A stretch of DNA of 64,000 nt. Source: Actinomadura syzygii. Its GTDB lineage: Bacteria > Actinomycetota > Actinomycetes > Streptosporangiales > Streptosporangiaceae. Shown here piece by piece: positions 8,845-17,020 of the stretch. Below the pieces are notes generated by a model. The model was not told the DNA's origin. It saw nothing but the letters and a program-made list of their open reading frames with translations, and searched no databases. The position numbers were made by a program, and so were the translations under genes. Location: positions 124,001 through 188,000 of the forward strand of contig NZ_VSFF01000006.1 of NCBI RefSeq assembly GCF_008085905.1, given 5' to 3'. Every line of letters starts with the position of its first letter. Within the stretch, counting starts at the first letter, position 1.

Positions 8845-9934
8845 CTTCGCGCTGGTGGGAGGCGGCATCATCGGCGCCTGCCTGGCGGAGGAACTCGCCG
8901 CGACCGGCGCGGCGGTGAGCGTCCTCGACGCGGGCCCGACACCCGGCCACGCCACCTCCCGCGCCGCCGGACCGGCCGCGCCCGCGCTGCGGCACGTCGC
9001 CGACCACGTCTTCTACGGCTGGTTGCAGCAGGCCGCCGCGAGCCTCCGCGAGGACGTCGATCGGCTGGAACCCGTCCATGGCCGGTTCAGCGCTCCCCAG
9101 CCGATCCTGCATGTACTTCGGGCCGAGGAAGCCGACCGGGTGGCCCCGCATCTGCCCGCGACGGCTTCCTCGGCCCATTGGATCTCGTCCACCCAGGCCG
9201 CGGAACTGGCGACCGGTTTCCGCCTGCCCGACGACCGGCGCTACCTACTGGAGCAGACGGCCCTGGCAGTGGACGGCGCGCGCTATCTATCAGCCGTCCA
9301 GGCACGGTGCGCCCGACTCGACGTGGTCTGGCGGCAGGACACCACCGTCCAGGACGTCCTGGTCACCGACGACGGCGTCGAACTGGCGACCACCGGCGGC
9401 CCCGTCCACACCGACATCGCGATCATCACCGCAGGGGCGTGGTCCGGGACGGCGGAGCTGACCGGCGCCCCCGTTCACGTGCGACCAGCGCGCAGGCAAC
9501 TCGTCACGCTCGCCGCCGAATCGGTACCGCCGCTGATCCTCTCCTCGACCCGCCACCTCGTCCCCGGAGTCGCCGGAGACGTGATCATCGGGACCGACGA
9601 AGACGACATCGCCGCACAGGCCCCCGGCTTCGACGACCGCTGCGACGTCGCCGGGATCACCGAACTGCTGCATTTCGCCGCCACCGCCCTGCCCGCCCTC
9701 GCCCGTGCCGCCCCGGCCGACCTCCGATGCGGGCTGTGCCCCGTCCCGGCGAGCGGCCGCCCCCTGATCGGCCGCGTGCCCGGGCACCAGCGCCTCTGGC
9801 TCGCGACCGGGCACGCCGGGCACGGCCTCCTGACCGCCCGGCACACCGCACGGGGTCTGACCACCGCGCTCACCAAAGGACAGTGGGACACCGTCCCGCG
9901 CATGATGTGCCCGACCCGGGCGCTGGAGGGATGA
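8831..9934 (+). CDS. FAD-dependent amino-acid (glycine) oxidase-like protein, DAO family
   Basis: This 367-residue protein has a Rossmann FAD motif, GGGIIGACLAEEL, at residues 9-21 and a late RPLIGRVPGHQRLWLATGHAGHG block typical of the DAO superfamily (glycine oxidase, sarcosine oxidase, D-amino acid dehydrogenase). The start is TTG at 8831, placed six bases after a good ribosome site (GGAAGG); it overlaps the previous gene by 14 bases. Free glycine oxidation is possible. In this cluster a more specific job fits: oxidative removal of a glycine-derived unit left on an aromatic ring by a PEARL. That step is inferred from the neighbouring genes and from published pyrroloquinoline pathways. Confidence 0.75.
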   Translation: MTRSDFALVGGGIIGACLAEELAATGAAVSVLDAGPTPGHATSRAAGPAAPALRHVADHVFYGWLQQAAASLREDVDRLEPVHGRFSAPQPILHVLRAEEADRVAPHLPATASSAHWISSTQAAELATGFRLPDDRRYLLEQTALAVDGARYLSAVQARCARLDVVWRQDTTVQDVLVTDDGVELATTGGPVHTDIAIITAGAWSGTAELTGAPVHVRPARRQLVTLAAESVPPLILSSTRHLVPGVAGDVIIGTDEDDIAAQAPGFDDRCDVAGITELLHFAATALPALARAAPADLRCGLCPVPASGRPLIGRVPGHQRLWLATGHAGHGLLTARHTARGLTTALTKGQWDTVPRMMCPTRALEG

Positions 9935-10614
9935 ACATGCGCATCGATCACGTGATGATCGGCGCACGCCGCGTCGAACCCGTGCGGGACCTCCTGCGCG
10001 AGCGCCACGGTCTCGGCCTCGTGCTGGGCGGACGACTGCACAACGGCACCACCTGCTGGATCGTCCCGTTCGACACACCCGACGTGCAGTACATCGAGGT
10101 GGTCGTCCCGCACGACGAAGCCGCCATGGAACGCACGGGACGCCGCGCCGCGTTCATGGAGCGCACCGCCGCCGGTCCCGCCTTCCTGTCGTGGGTCGTC
10201 CAGGTCGACGACATCCAGCAGACGGTGGAGCGGATCAGCAAGGTCCTCGGCGGGGACGCCGGGCTGCGCCACGGGGAGTCCGTCCGAGCCGACGGGCAGC
10301 GTCTCCCCTGGGCGGAGACCGGCTTCGCCGCCGCGTGGCGGCAGCCGTCCCGCCCCTTCTTCCTGGAGTGGGGCGCCTGGCCGGAGCGCCGCGCCCGGAT
10401 TCCCCGCGAACTGTCCGCCGCCGCCCACCGGCGCACCCCCACGGCGTTCACCTCGATCACCGTGGGCGGTTCCGACGACCTGTCCGACTGGCTCGGCGAC
10501 GCCGACCTTCCCGTCGTGGTCGACCGGGCCGCACCGGACGGCGTGCGCGAGGTCGCGTTCACCGTCCGCGACGGCGAAGACCGCGGCGGCGAGGCGACCT
10601 TGAGACTGCCATGA
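9931..10614 (+). CDS. VOC (glyoxalase/dioxygenase fold) protein
   Basis: This 227-residue protein overlaps the oxidase gene by ATGA. Its beginning, MRIDHVMIGARRVEPVRDLL, is the first beta-alpha unit of a vicinal oxygen chelate domain of the Glyoxalase_3-like type. QYIEVVVPHDEAA and PFFLEWG supply further metal-site-like positions (H, E). A second half-module begins around residue 160 (TPTAFTSITVGG). Members are isomerases, dioxygenases or metabolite-binding proteins, so the reaction cannot be stated. Position between two flavoproteins suggests it works on the quinone or phenol stage of the product, or handles a reactive by-product such as glyoxylate. Confidence 0.65.
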   Translation: MNMRIDHVMIGARRVEPVRDLLRERHGLGLVLGGRLHNGTTCWIVPFDTPDVQYIEVVVPHDEAAMERTGRRAAFMERTAAGPAFLSWVVQVDDIQQTVERISKVLGGDAGLRHGESVRADGQRLPWAETGFAAAWRQPSRPFFLEWGAWPERRARIPRELSAAAHRRTPTAFTSITVGGSDDLSDWLGDADLPVVVDRAAPDGVREVAFTVRDGEDRGGEATLRLP

Positions 10615-10633
10615 CCGAGACAGAGGAGCCCGC

Positions 10634-11239
10634 ATGAACGTGGCACCGGAAATCATCTTCCTCAGCGGATCCCTCAGCGAGGACTCGAAGACCCGCCTTA
10701 TCGCCGACTGGTGCGCCGGCCTGTGCGTGGAGCGTGGAGCCCTGACTCAAGTCTTCCGCGGCGCCGATCTGGAATTCCCGTTCTATCGTCCCGGCACCAA
10801 GGCACGGGATCGGCCTGAAATAAAGAACTACCTTCGGGCGATGGAAAAGGCGGACGCGGTCGTTCTGGTATCGCCCGCCTACCACGGCGGCGTATCCGGC
10901 CTGCTGAAAAACGCGATCGACTACATCAACGAACTGGGAGAGGCCAGCCGACCGCTCCTGGACGGCCGGGCGATCGGCTGCGTCGCCGTGGCACGCGGAG
11001 AGCAGGGCGCGGCGAGTACCCTCGCGATGCTGCGGACGATCGGCCACGCGCTCCGCGGCTGGCCCACCCCGCTCGGCGTCGCCCTCTCCAACGAACAGGC
11101 GCACACCGACAGCGGCGGCGTCCCCCGGGTCGAACGCACCCGCGCCCAACTCAAGGTGATGCTGGGCCAGGTCATCTCGCACTCCCGCATCAGCGCCCGC
11201 AGAAGAGCCAACCGAACTCCAGCGGGCACGCGCCAATGA
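10634..11239 (+). CDS. NADPH-dependent FMN reductase family flavoprotein
   Basis: This 201-residue flavodoxin-fold protein has the FMN phosphate loop SGSLSEDSKT at residues 11-20 and the family motif SPAYHGGVSGLLKNAIDY near residues 80-97 (usual form SPeY.gs.pg.LKNaiDw). It may supply reduced FMN, or oxidise or hydroxylate the bound substrate directly, as flavoproteins do on tryptophan in related scaffold-peptide pathways. It sits 19 bases after the VOC gene, with GAGGAG just upstream of the ATG. The C-terminal 25 residues are basic and poorly conserved by eye. Confidence 0.75.
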   Translation: MNVAPEIIFLSGSLSEDSKTRLIADWCAGLCVERGALTQVFRGADLEFPFYRPGTKARDRPEIKNYLRAMEKADAVVLVSPAYHGGVSGLLKNAIDYINELGEASRPLLDGRAIGCVAVARGEQGAASTLAMLRTIGHALRGWPTPLGVALSNEQAHTDSGGVPRVERTRAQLKVMLGQVISHSRISARRRANRTPAGTRQ

Positions 11240-11281
11240 CATTCAGGAGAGCCCTGCGTCCAACTCCGAAGGAGCCGACTG

Positions 11282-12361
11282 ATGCGTGAGACACTCCACC
11301 AGTCCGTCACCCCCAATGGCGCGTGGGGAGACACCGAACTGAGGCGCCGAGCGGACCTGGCACTCCCGATGGCCATCCGCGTGGCAGCAACCCTCCGCCT
11401 GGCGGACCACATCTCCGACGACGGAAGCTCACCGGAAGAACTAGCCGCCCACCTGCGGGTCAACCCTGATGCGCTCAATCGACTTCTGCGATACCTGGCA
11501 ACCGAGGGCATCCTCGCCAACGACACAACCGGACGCTACCGCCTCACCCCCCTTGGAAAGCCTCTGCGCGAAAATCACCCGCAGAGCGTGCGCAAGGTTC
11601 TGGACACAGAAGGCGCCCTAGGGAGGGCGGAACTCACCTTCGTCGAACTGCTGCACACCGTCCGCACCGGCCAGCCCGCCTACGCCACCCGTTACGGCAG
11701 CCCCCACTGGCAGGACATGGACGAAAACCCTCACCTGGCAGCCGATTTCGACACCTTGATGTCCACCCGCATGACCGCATGCCTGCCCGCGATCACCCAG
11801 GCGTTCGAATGGGAATCCCTAGGCCACATAGTCGACGTAGGCGGCGGCAATGGCCGCCTCCTAGCCACCCTGCTGACAGAGTTCCCACTCCTACGCGGCA
11901 CCCTCATCGAGCAACCCGGACCCGCGACTACCGCCCGAGCCTTCCTGGCCAAAACCGGCGTAGCTGACCGGTCTCAAGTAGCAGAAGGCGACTTCTTCGG
12001 CCCCCTACCGCCCAAGGCAGGGGCCTACATACTGGCGAACGTCCTACACAACTGGGACGACCAGTCCTGCCTGACGATCCTGCACCGCTGCCGCGAAGCG
12101 TCCGATGACTCGGGCCGGGTCCTCATAATCGAGCACCTCCGCACAGAAGGCAGCGCCCCCAAAGCCGCCCTAGACCTACGCATGCTGCTCCTATACGGCG
12201 GAAGCCAACGCGGCCTCCCAGAGATGGCCCACCTCGCGACGACCACCGGCCTGCAAATCCACAACACCCACCCCGCCGGAGAACTGACCATCCTCGAACT
12301 CCACCCCACCGCCAGACCAAACCCCATCCGGCGCGAGGAGGACGATCCGTCCGCGCCGTGA
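11282..12361 (+). CDS. SAM-dependent O-methyltransferase (plant COMT-like, with dimerisation domain)
   Basis: This 359-residue protein has an N-terminal winged-helix dimerisation domain (about residues 20-110), the SAM loop DVGGGNG at 185-191 and the catalytic-His block NVLHNWDD, with the base at H256. It has the length and order of methyltransferases that act on phenols in antibiotic pathways (Methyltransf_2 family). AAGGAG lies seven bases upstream of the ATG, 42 bases after the FMN reductase gene. Codon use differs from its neighbours: CTA, GTA and ATA codons are frequent in the second half (for example around 11820-12200), although they are rare elsewhere in the window. This suggests separate ancestry. 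The stop is two bases from the stop of the convergent kinase gene. Confidence 0.85.
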   Translation: MRETLHQSVTPNGAWGDTELRRRADLALPMAIRVAATLRLADHISDDGSSPEELAAHLRVNPDALNRLLRYLATEGILANDTTGRYRLTPLGKPLRENHPQSVRKVLDTEGALGRAELTFVELLHTVRTGQPAYATRYGSPHWQDMDENPHLAADFDTLMSTRMTACLPAITQAFEWESLGHIVDVGGGNGRLLATLLTEFPLLRGTLIEQPGPATTARAFLAKTGVADRSQVAEGDFFGPLPPKAGAYILANVLHNWDDQSCLTILHRCREASDDSGRVLIIEHLRTEGSAPKAALDLRMLLLYGGSQRGLPEMAHLATTTGLQIHNTHPAGELTILELHPTARPNPIRREEDDPSAP

Positions 12362-12363
12362 TC

Positions 12364-12942
12364 TCATGTGGTCACGGATTTATTGGACATGTCGCGGTTC
12401 TGTGGGAAGCGAAAGCTCTCGCTCTTGAGCGCCTCGCGTACCGCCTCAAGGGTCTGCTCCGGGGATTGGTCGCCGGTGTCCAGGACGTGGCGTTCCAGGT
12501 CCGCCAGGTCGGCGAACTGGTCCCACATCGCCAAGACCGGTTCCGCCGCGGTCAGGGCGTCCGGGCCGGTGCGGGCCTGGGCGCGTGCCAGGGTCGTTTC
12601 CCGAGCCGGACGGAGGACGACGTAATGCGTCGACGTGGCGGGGTCGTCCCGCTGGGCGCGTTGGAAGTGGTGCAGCATCCAGGGCCCGATGATCCCGTCC
12701 ACCACCACGGTGTAGCCGCCCTCGGCGTAGGCCAGGGCGGCCAGAGCGATCACCCGCAGGACGGTCTGGTTCTGCCGGTCGGACTCGGGCAGGTAGGGCG
12801 GGACCGCACCGGCGGCGATGAAATGCCAGAAGTCGTCGGTGTGGAGGTGAACCGACTTCTCGAACCCCGCCGCCAGCGCCGCGGCGGTGGTGGACTTGCC
12901 CGCACCCGGCGGTCCGGTCAAGATCACGACGTCGCCTCGCAT
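12364..12942 (-). CDS. P-loop kinase-like ATPase (AAA family)
   Basis: This 192-residue protein opens with a strand and Walker A motif, VVILTGPPGAGKST, at residues 4-17, followed by HLHTDDFWHF, a lid-like pattern seen in small-molecule kinases (shikimate, gluconate and chloramphenicol kinase-like). TVVVDGIIGPW resembles the Walker B strand. These proteins phosphorylate small substrates or confer antibiotic tolerance; the substrate is not identifiable. The gene is convergent with the methyltransferase and divergent from the Lrp gene, so it is probably not part of the biosynthetic operon. ATG at 12942 directly precedes the P-loop strand. Confidence 0.65.
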   Translation of the reverse strand: MRGDVVILTGPPGAGKSTTAAALAAGFEKSVHLHTDDFWHFIAAGAVPPYLPESDRQNQTVLRVIALAALAYAEGGYTVVVDGIIGPWMLHHFQRAQRDDPATSTHYVVLRPARETTLARAQARTGPDALTAAEPVLAMWDQFADLADLERHVLDTGDQSPEQTLEAVREALKSESFRFPQNRDMSNKSVTT

Positions 12943-13035
12943 TCTCCTGACGCTACAGGGGGGCGATACGCTGAGCGGGTGGGTGGCAAGGAGAGAGCCG
13001 GTGATGGCGCGCGGGCGGGGCAGGCCACCCCATCG

Positions 13036-13488
13036 ATGGCGGCGCTGGACAGTACGGATCGGGAGATCCTCCGGATTCTGCAGAAGGACGGGCGCACGTC
13101 CAACTCCGCGATCGCGCGGACGCTGGGGATCACGGAGACGACCGTGCGGAAGCGCATCGCGGCGATGCGCGAGCGGGACCTCATGGAGATTGTCGCGGTG
13201 CCGACGCCGCGGCTGGCCGGGTACAACATCTCGGCGATCATCGGGCTCTCGGTGAGCCTGCCGTACCTGCGCGAGGTGAGCCAGGCGCTGGTCGGGGCGC
13301 CGGAGGTCCGCTACTGCGGGCTGTCCACGGGGCGTTTCGACGTGATGATCGAGGCGTTCTTCTACGACAAGGAGCACCTGCTCCGGTTCACCACCGACGT
13401 GCTCGGGGCGCTGCCGGGCATCACCGCCGTGGAGACCTCGCTCATCCTCAAGATCGAGAAGTTCTCCTACGAGTGGGAGCTCGGCTGA
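13036..13488 (+). CDS. Lrp/AsnC family transcriptional regulator
   Basis: This 150-residue protein begins LDSTDREILRILQKDGR, the classic AsnC-type helix, followed by an HTH (SNSAIARTLGITETTVRKRI, residues about 25-44) and a C-terminal RAM ligand domain with GRFDVMIEAFF. Such regulators sense amino acids and control nearby transport or catabolism genes; the minus-strand amine-utilisation operon that ends against this gene is the likely target. An in-frame GTG at 12979 would add 19 residues, but neither start has a clear ribosome site. The 3' end overlaps the convergent hydrolase gene by 22 bases. Confidence 0.85.
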   Translation: MAALDSTDREILRILQKDGRTSNSAIARTLGITETTVRKRIAAMRERDLMEIVAVPTPRLAGYNISAIIGLSVSLPYLREVSQALVGAPEVRYCGLSTGRFDVMIEAFFYDKEHLLRFTTDVLGALPGITAVETSLILKIEKFSYEWELG

Positions 13489-14195
13489 GCGGTCCGGCGC
13501 GCCGCCGCCGCGGCGACGAGCTGGGCGAACAGCCCGGTCATGCCGCTCTCCTCCGCGTGGCCCTGGACGCCGCAGGCGAAGGTCCGGTCGCGGATCTCGA
13601 TGCCCTCGACGACACCGTCCTCGGCCCAGGCCGTCTCCACCACGCCGCGGCCGAGGTTGCCGACGGCCTGGTGGTGGTGGGTGGCGATGTCGGCGCGGTC
13701 GCCGAGCGCGGCGTACAGCCTGCTGCCGGGCAGGATGATGATCGAGTGCTTTCCGAACCCTGAGCGGTCCGGCAGGTGCGCGTCGGTGCCGACGACGTCG
13801 GGTAGGTGCTGGACGAGGGTCCCGGCGCGCACCACGTTGAGCAGCTGCATCCCCCGGCAGATGCCGAGGACGGGCAGGTCGGCGGCCAGGGCGGCCCCGG
13901 CGAGCCGGAGTTCCCACTCGTCCCGCAGGGCGTCCGCCGGGCGCACGGACGGGTGCGGCCGCGCCCCGTACCGGCGGGGGTCGATGTCCGCTCCCCCCGC
14001 CAGCACCAGGCCGTCGAGCCTCGCGACCACGGCGGGCGCCGCGTCCGGCTGGGGAGGGAGGACGACGGCGGTCCCGCCGGCGGCCTGGACTTGCTCGTGG
14101 TAGGCCACCGGCAGGACGACCGCTCGCCGTCGCCAGACGTCCCATGCGGCTTCGACCAGGTCGGCGCTGATGCCGATCATTGGCCGGTCCGTCAC
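13467..14195 (-). CDS. Class I glutamine amidotransferase-like gamma-glutamyl hydrolase (peptidase C26)
   Basis: This 242-residue protein of the PuuD-like family has the nucleophile elbow VLGICRGMQLLN (Cys in GICRG). The early block LDGLVLAGGADIDPRRYG is diagnostic for gamma-glutamyl-GABA hydrolase-type enzymes. The usual catalytic QWHPE is replaced by QGHAEE: His and Glu remain while Trp and Pro are lost. GTG at 14195 was chosen because GAGG lies five bases upstream. It is the last gene of the operon that starts with a GlnT-like ligase, so it could remove glutamate from a gamma-glutamylated amine or its oxidised product. The true substrate is unknown. Confidence 0.8.
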   Translation of the reverse strand: MTDRPMIGISADLVEAAWDVWRRRAVVLPVAYHEQVQAAGGTAVVLPPQPDAAPAVVARLDGLVLAGGADIDPRRYGARPHPSVRPADALRDEWELRLAGAALAADLPVLGICRGMQLLNVVRAGTLVQHLPDVVGTDAHLPDRSGFGKHSIIILPGSRLYAALGDRADIATHHHQAVGNLGRGVVETAWAEDGVVEGIEIRDRTFACGVQGHAEESGMTGLFAQLVAAAAARRTAQPSSHS

Positions 14196-14228
14196 GTCCG
14201 CCTCACGGTGGGCGTTCAGGCTGGGCAA

Positions 14229-15698
14229 TCAGAAGACCTCGGTCTTGGTCAGCCGCTCGTAGACCTCGGGCTGGTTCCGCTTGAGCCTCAGCGACCGAAT
14301 GGTTCCGATGAGGAACGCCAGCGGGATGAAGCTGAGGAGCAGGACGTTCACCCAGTCGGTCCGGCCGGAGAGCAACTCGAAGTTGCGCGCCACCAGCCAC
14401 GACGCGACGCCGAGTCCGACGAGGCTGAGCACCGGCGCGACCGTCGTGCTCCACACGGTGAGCCCGTGCGCGGTGTCCCTCCGGTTGAAGTAGACCGCGA
14501 TCGCCAGCGAGCACACCGCTTGCAGGACGATCACGGCCAGCACGCCCGGCGCCACCATCAGCAGGAAGACCTGGAGGTACGGGTCGGCTCCGGCGATCGC
14601 GAAGGCGATGATCGCCACCAGGCCGATGATCCCCTGGACGGCGCTCGCCACGTACGGCGAACGGTGGCCGGGGTGCACGCGGGCGAGCGCGCTCGGCAGC
14701 ATCTTCTCGCGGCCGAGCGTGAACAGGTACCGCGACGCCGTGTTGTGGAAGGCCAGCGTGGACGCGAACGCGCTGGTCACCAGCAGGACCTCCATCACGA
14801 CCACCGCACCGTGCCCGACGTACTTCTCCGTCGCGGCGAACACCAGTCCGACCGGGTCGGCGGTGGCGGCGTCCACGATCGACGCCTTGCCGTAGGCGAC
14901 GTACACGATCCAGGCCATGAACGTGTAGAAGAGGGCCAGGAATCCCACGGCCAGGTATACGGCCCGGGGGACGGTCCGCTTGGGGTCGCGGGCCTCCTCC
15001 GAGTAGATCGCGGTCGACTCGAACCCGATGAACGCGCCGAACACGATGGCGAACATCGCGCCCGTGCTGCCGCCCGCGAAGACCGACGACGGGGAGAAGG
15101 AGTCCAGGTCGAGGCCCTCCGCGCCGCCCTGCCAGAGCACCGGCGCGGCGAGGACGAGCAGGACCACCGCCTCCGACAGCAGGGCGACGCCGAGCACCTT
15201 CGCGCTGAGGGAGATCTGCCGGTGCCCCAGGTAGACGACGATGGCCAGCGCGGTCAGCGAGAACACCGGCCACGGCACGTCGACGCCGAAGGCGTCCTTG
15301 ACCGGCGCCTTCGCGAAGGCGCCGACCGCGCCGAGCTGGCCGATGGCGATCACCGAGTACGCCGCCGTCGCCAGGGTGGCCGCCCCGCCGCCGACCGGCC
15401 GGCCGAGCCCCTGCCCGATGTAGGAGTAGAAGGCGCCCGCGTTCTTGATGCGCAGCGCCATCCGGGTCAGGCCGACCGCGAACAGCAGCAGGACGATGCC
15501 CGCGACGAGCTGCGCGCCGGGGGCGCCGATCCCGCCGATCATGAAGGCCAGCGGGGCGAACCCGGCGACCACCAGCAGCGGTCCGGCCGCGGCCACGACG
15601 AAGAAGGCCAGCTCGAAGGGCCCCATCCGGCCCTGGATATGGGACTCGTCCTTCGCCGCTCCGCGACCGGTGGGGGTCACCTGCTCCGAGTTCGTCAT
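14229..15698 (-). CDS. APC family amino acid/amine permease
   Basis: This 489-residue protein has about 12 hydrophobic segments. The first transmembrane helix, LAFFVVAAAGPLLVVAGF, carries the broken-helix glycine pattern of APC transporters, and IGFESTAIYSEEARDPKRTVPRA is the conserved TM6 to loop signature. It imports an amino acid or amine by proton symport. It lies 25 bases after the DUF1116 gene and 33 bases before the hydrolase gene, in the same operon. GGAG is six bases upstream of the ATG. The position between ligase and hydrolase genes resembles the puuP arrangement of polyamine utilisation. Confidence 0.9.
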   Translation of the reverse strand: MTNSEQVTPTGRGAAKDESHIQGRMGPFELAFFVVAAAGPLLVVAGFAPLAFMIGGIGAPGAQLVAGIVLLLFAVGLTRMALRIKNAGAFYSYIGQGLGRPVGGGAATLATAAYSVIAIGQLGAVGAFAKAPVKDAFGVDVPWPVFSLTALAIVVYLGHRQISLSAKVLGVALLSEAVVLLVLAAPVLWQGGAEGLDLDSFSPSSVFAGGSTGAMFAIVFGAFIGFESTAIYSEEARDPKRTVPRAVYLAVGFLALFYTFMAWIVYVAYGKASIVDAATADPVGLVFAATEKYVGHGAVVVMEVLLVTSAFASTLAFHNTASRYLFTLGREKMLPSALARVHPGHRSPYVASAVQGIIGLVAIIAFAIAGADPYLQVFLLMVAPGVLAVIVLQAVCSLAIAVYFNRRDTAHGLTVWSTTVAPVLSLVGLGVASWLVARNFELLSGRTDWVNVLLLSFIPLAFLIGTIRSLRLKRNQPEVYERLTKTEVF

Positions 15699-15723
15699 GG
15701 CTCACTCCAGGGGTGTCATCGGG

Positions 15724-17019
15724 TCAGGAGGCTGGGGAGGTGGGGTAGCGCTCGGCGTAGGCGGCGGCCGCTGCGGTGAACGCCTCGATGCGGGGACGCA
15801 GGAGGCCCGCGCCGATCTGGCCTCCGGAGCGTCCGGCCAGGCCGCCGTCGATCAGGGGGGTGCGGCCGGTGGCGATCACGGCGTGCAGGTCGACGCCCAC
15901 GGGCGTGCCGCGGAAGCCGAACGCCGGGATCTTGTAGTCGGGGTGCTCCGCCGAGGTGATCTCGTACATCGCCTCGTTGTTCTCCAGCATTGCTTGGAAC
16001 GTTCCGCCTTGGTAATCCATCAGCGACGGGGCGCACGCCTGAGCCATTCCGCCGAGGCCGACGGTCTCGGTGACGCAGCTTTCCCCGCCGATCCATTCGG
16101 CGTCCGCCTCGGTGAAGCCGTCGAAGAAGCGGCCCTGCAGCTCGGGGTGGCCGCCCCGGAACCATTCGTCGCCGAGGCCGCTGACGCGGACCGCGAACTC
16201 GCGGCAGTTGATCGCCATTCCGGTGAGCAGGCTGCTGTGCTCGACGCCGTGGGCGGCGTCCGCGGTGGCCTTGGCCGCGGCCATGCTCAGCCGGAGGAAC
16301 GTGTAGTCGTTCGCGAGGAAGAAGTCCATGACCTCCTCGACGCGCGTCCGCCACTCGGGTGTCGTGGCCAGGGCGAACAGCCGCGGGGTCAGCTCCCGCT
16401 GGAGCAGCAGGGTGGCCGCCGTGTTGCGGCTGTGCAGCTCGTCGCCGAGCCGCAGCGCGCGGGCCATCATCGGCTTGAGCGGGATCGGGGCGCCCGCGAG
16501 GCTCTCGGCCAGCACCGGCGCCATGGTCGTCTCCAGCCACCGCAGGCCGTCCGCGACCTCCTGGTCGTAGGAGCCGTAGTTGAGGCGGTAGCGGCTCTTG
16601 CCCTCGTAGAAGTTGCAGAAGGCGGTGTTGCCGTGGGCCTCGTCGCGGACGACGAACACCGGCATCGAGGCGGTGTAGATGCCCGCCACCGAGCCGATGC
16701 AGGCGTGCTGCTGGGTGGAGCGCACCTGGATCTCGCCGGCGTCGATCTTGGCCTCGGCGTCCTCGACGCTCCCGGCCAGGCCCTCGTAGACCGCGCCGTA
16801 GAGGATGGCGCGACGCTGGCCGCCGGTGTACTCGGGCCATTCCAGCGGCGCCCCGGACGTCAGGATCGTGGTGGGCGTCATCCCGGGGACGACGTCACCG
16901 GCCGCGGCCACGCCCACCAGCACGGGCTCGGCGCCGACCATCCGCTCCAACGCCTCGACGTTGGCCTTCGTGCGCCGCGCGTCCGCCTCAGCCGAGATCG
17001 TCTCGTTCACGGTGGTCAT
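15724..17019 (-). CDS. DUF1116 family protein
   Basis: This 431-residue soluble protein has the features of the DUF1116 family, which includes E. coli YlbE from the allantoin/oxamate gene region: an N-terminal NVEALERMVGAEPVLVGVAAAGDVVPG block, an EWPEYTGGQRRA stretch, and an ending around VGVDLHAVIATGRTPLIDGG. The family is tied to carbamoyl-transfer and nitrogen-recycling loci, but no FdrA-type partner is present here. It is one base away from the GlnT-like gene upstream and 25 bases from the permease downstream, so it is certainly in their operon. What it does in an amine pathway is unclear. The length is near normal for the family. Confidence 0.75.
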   Translation of the reverse strand: MTTVNETISAEADARRTKANVEALERMVGAEPVLVGVAAAGDVVPGMTPTTILTSGAPLEWPEYTGGQRRAILYGAVYEGLAGSVEDAEAKIDAGEIQVRSTQQHACIGSVAGIYTASMPVFVVRDEAHGNTAFCNFYEGKSRYRLNYGSYDQEVADGLRWLETTMAPVLAESLAGAPIPLKPMMARALRLGDELHSRNTAATLLLQRELTPRLFALATTPEWRTRVEEVMDFFLANDYTFLRLSMAAAKATADAAHGVEHSSLLTGMAINCREFAVRVSGLGDEWFRGGHPELQGRFFDGFTEADAEWIGGESCVTETVGLGGMAQACAPSLMDYQGGTFQAMLENNEAMYEITSAEHPDYKIPAFGFRGTPVGVDLHAVIATGRTPLIDGGLAGRSGGQIGAGLLRPRIEAFTAAAAAYAERYPTSPAS

Positions 17020-17020
17020 C

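Noticed and set aside
10611..10637. Eight-codon reading frame (MTETEEPA) with ATGA overlaps on both sides, possible mini-peptide
   Set aside because: It is best explained as the spacer carrying the ribosome site of the FMN reductase gene; it is too short to support as a gene.
13806..15779. Long plus-strand open frame opposite the permease and hydrolase genes
   Set aside because: Its composition (His, Arg, Asp and Gly runs) is that of an antisense shadow; the minus-strand genes have clear family motifs.
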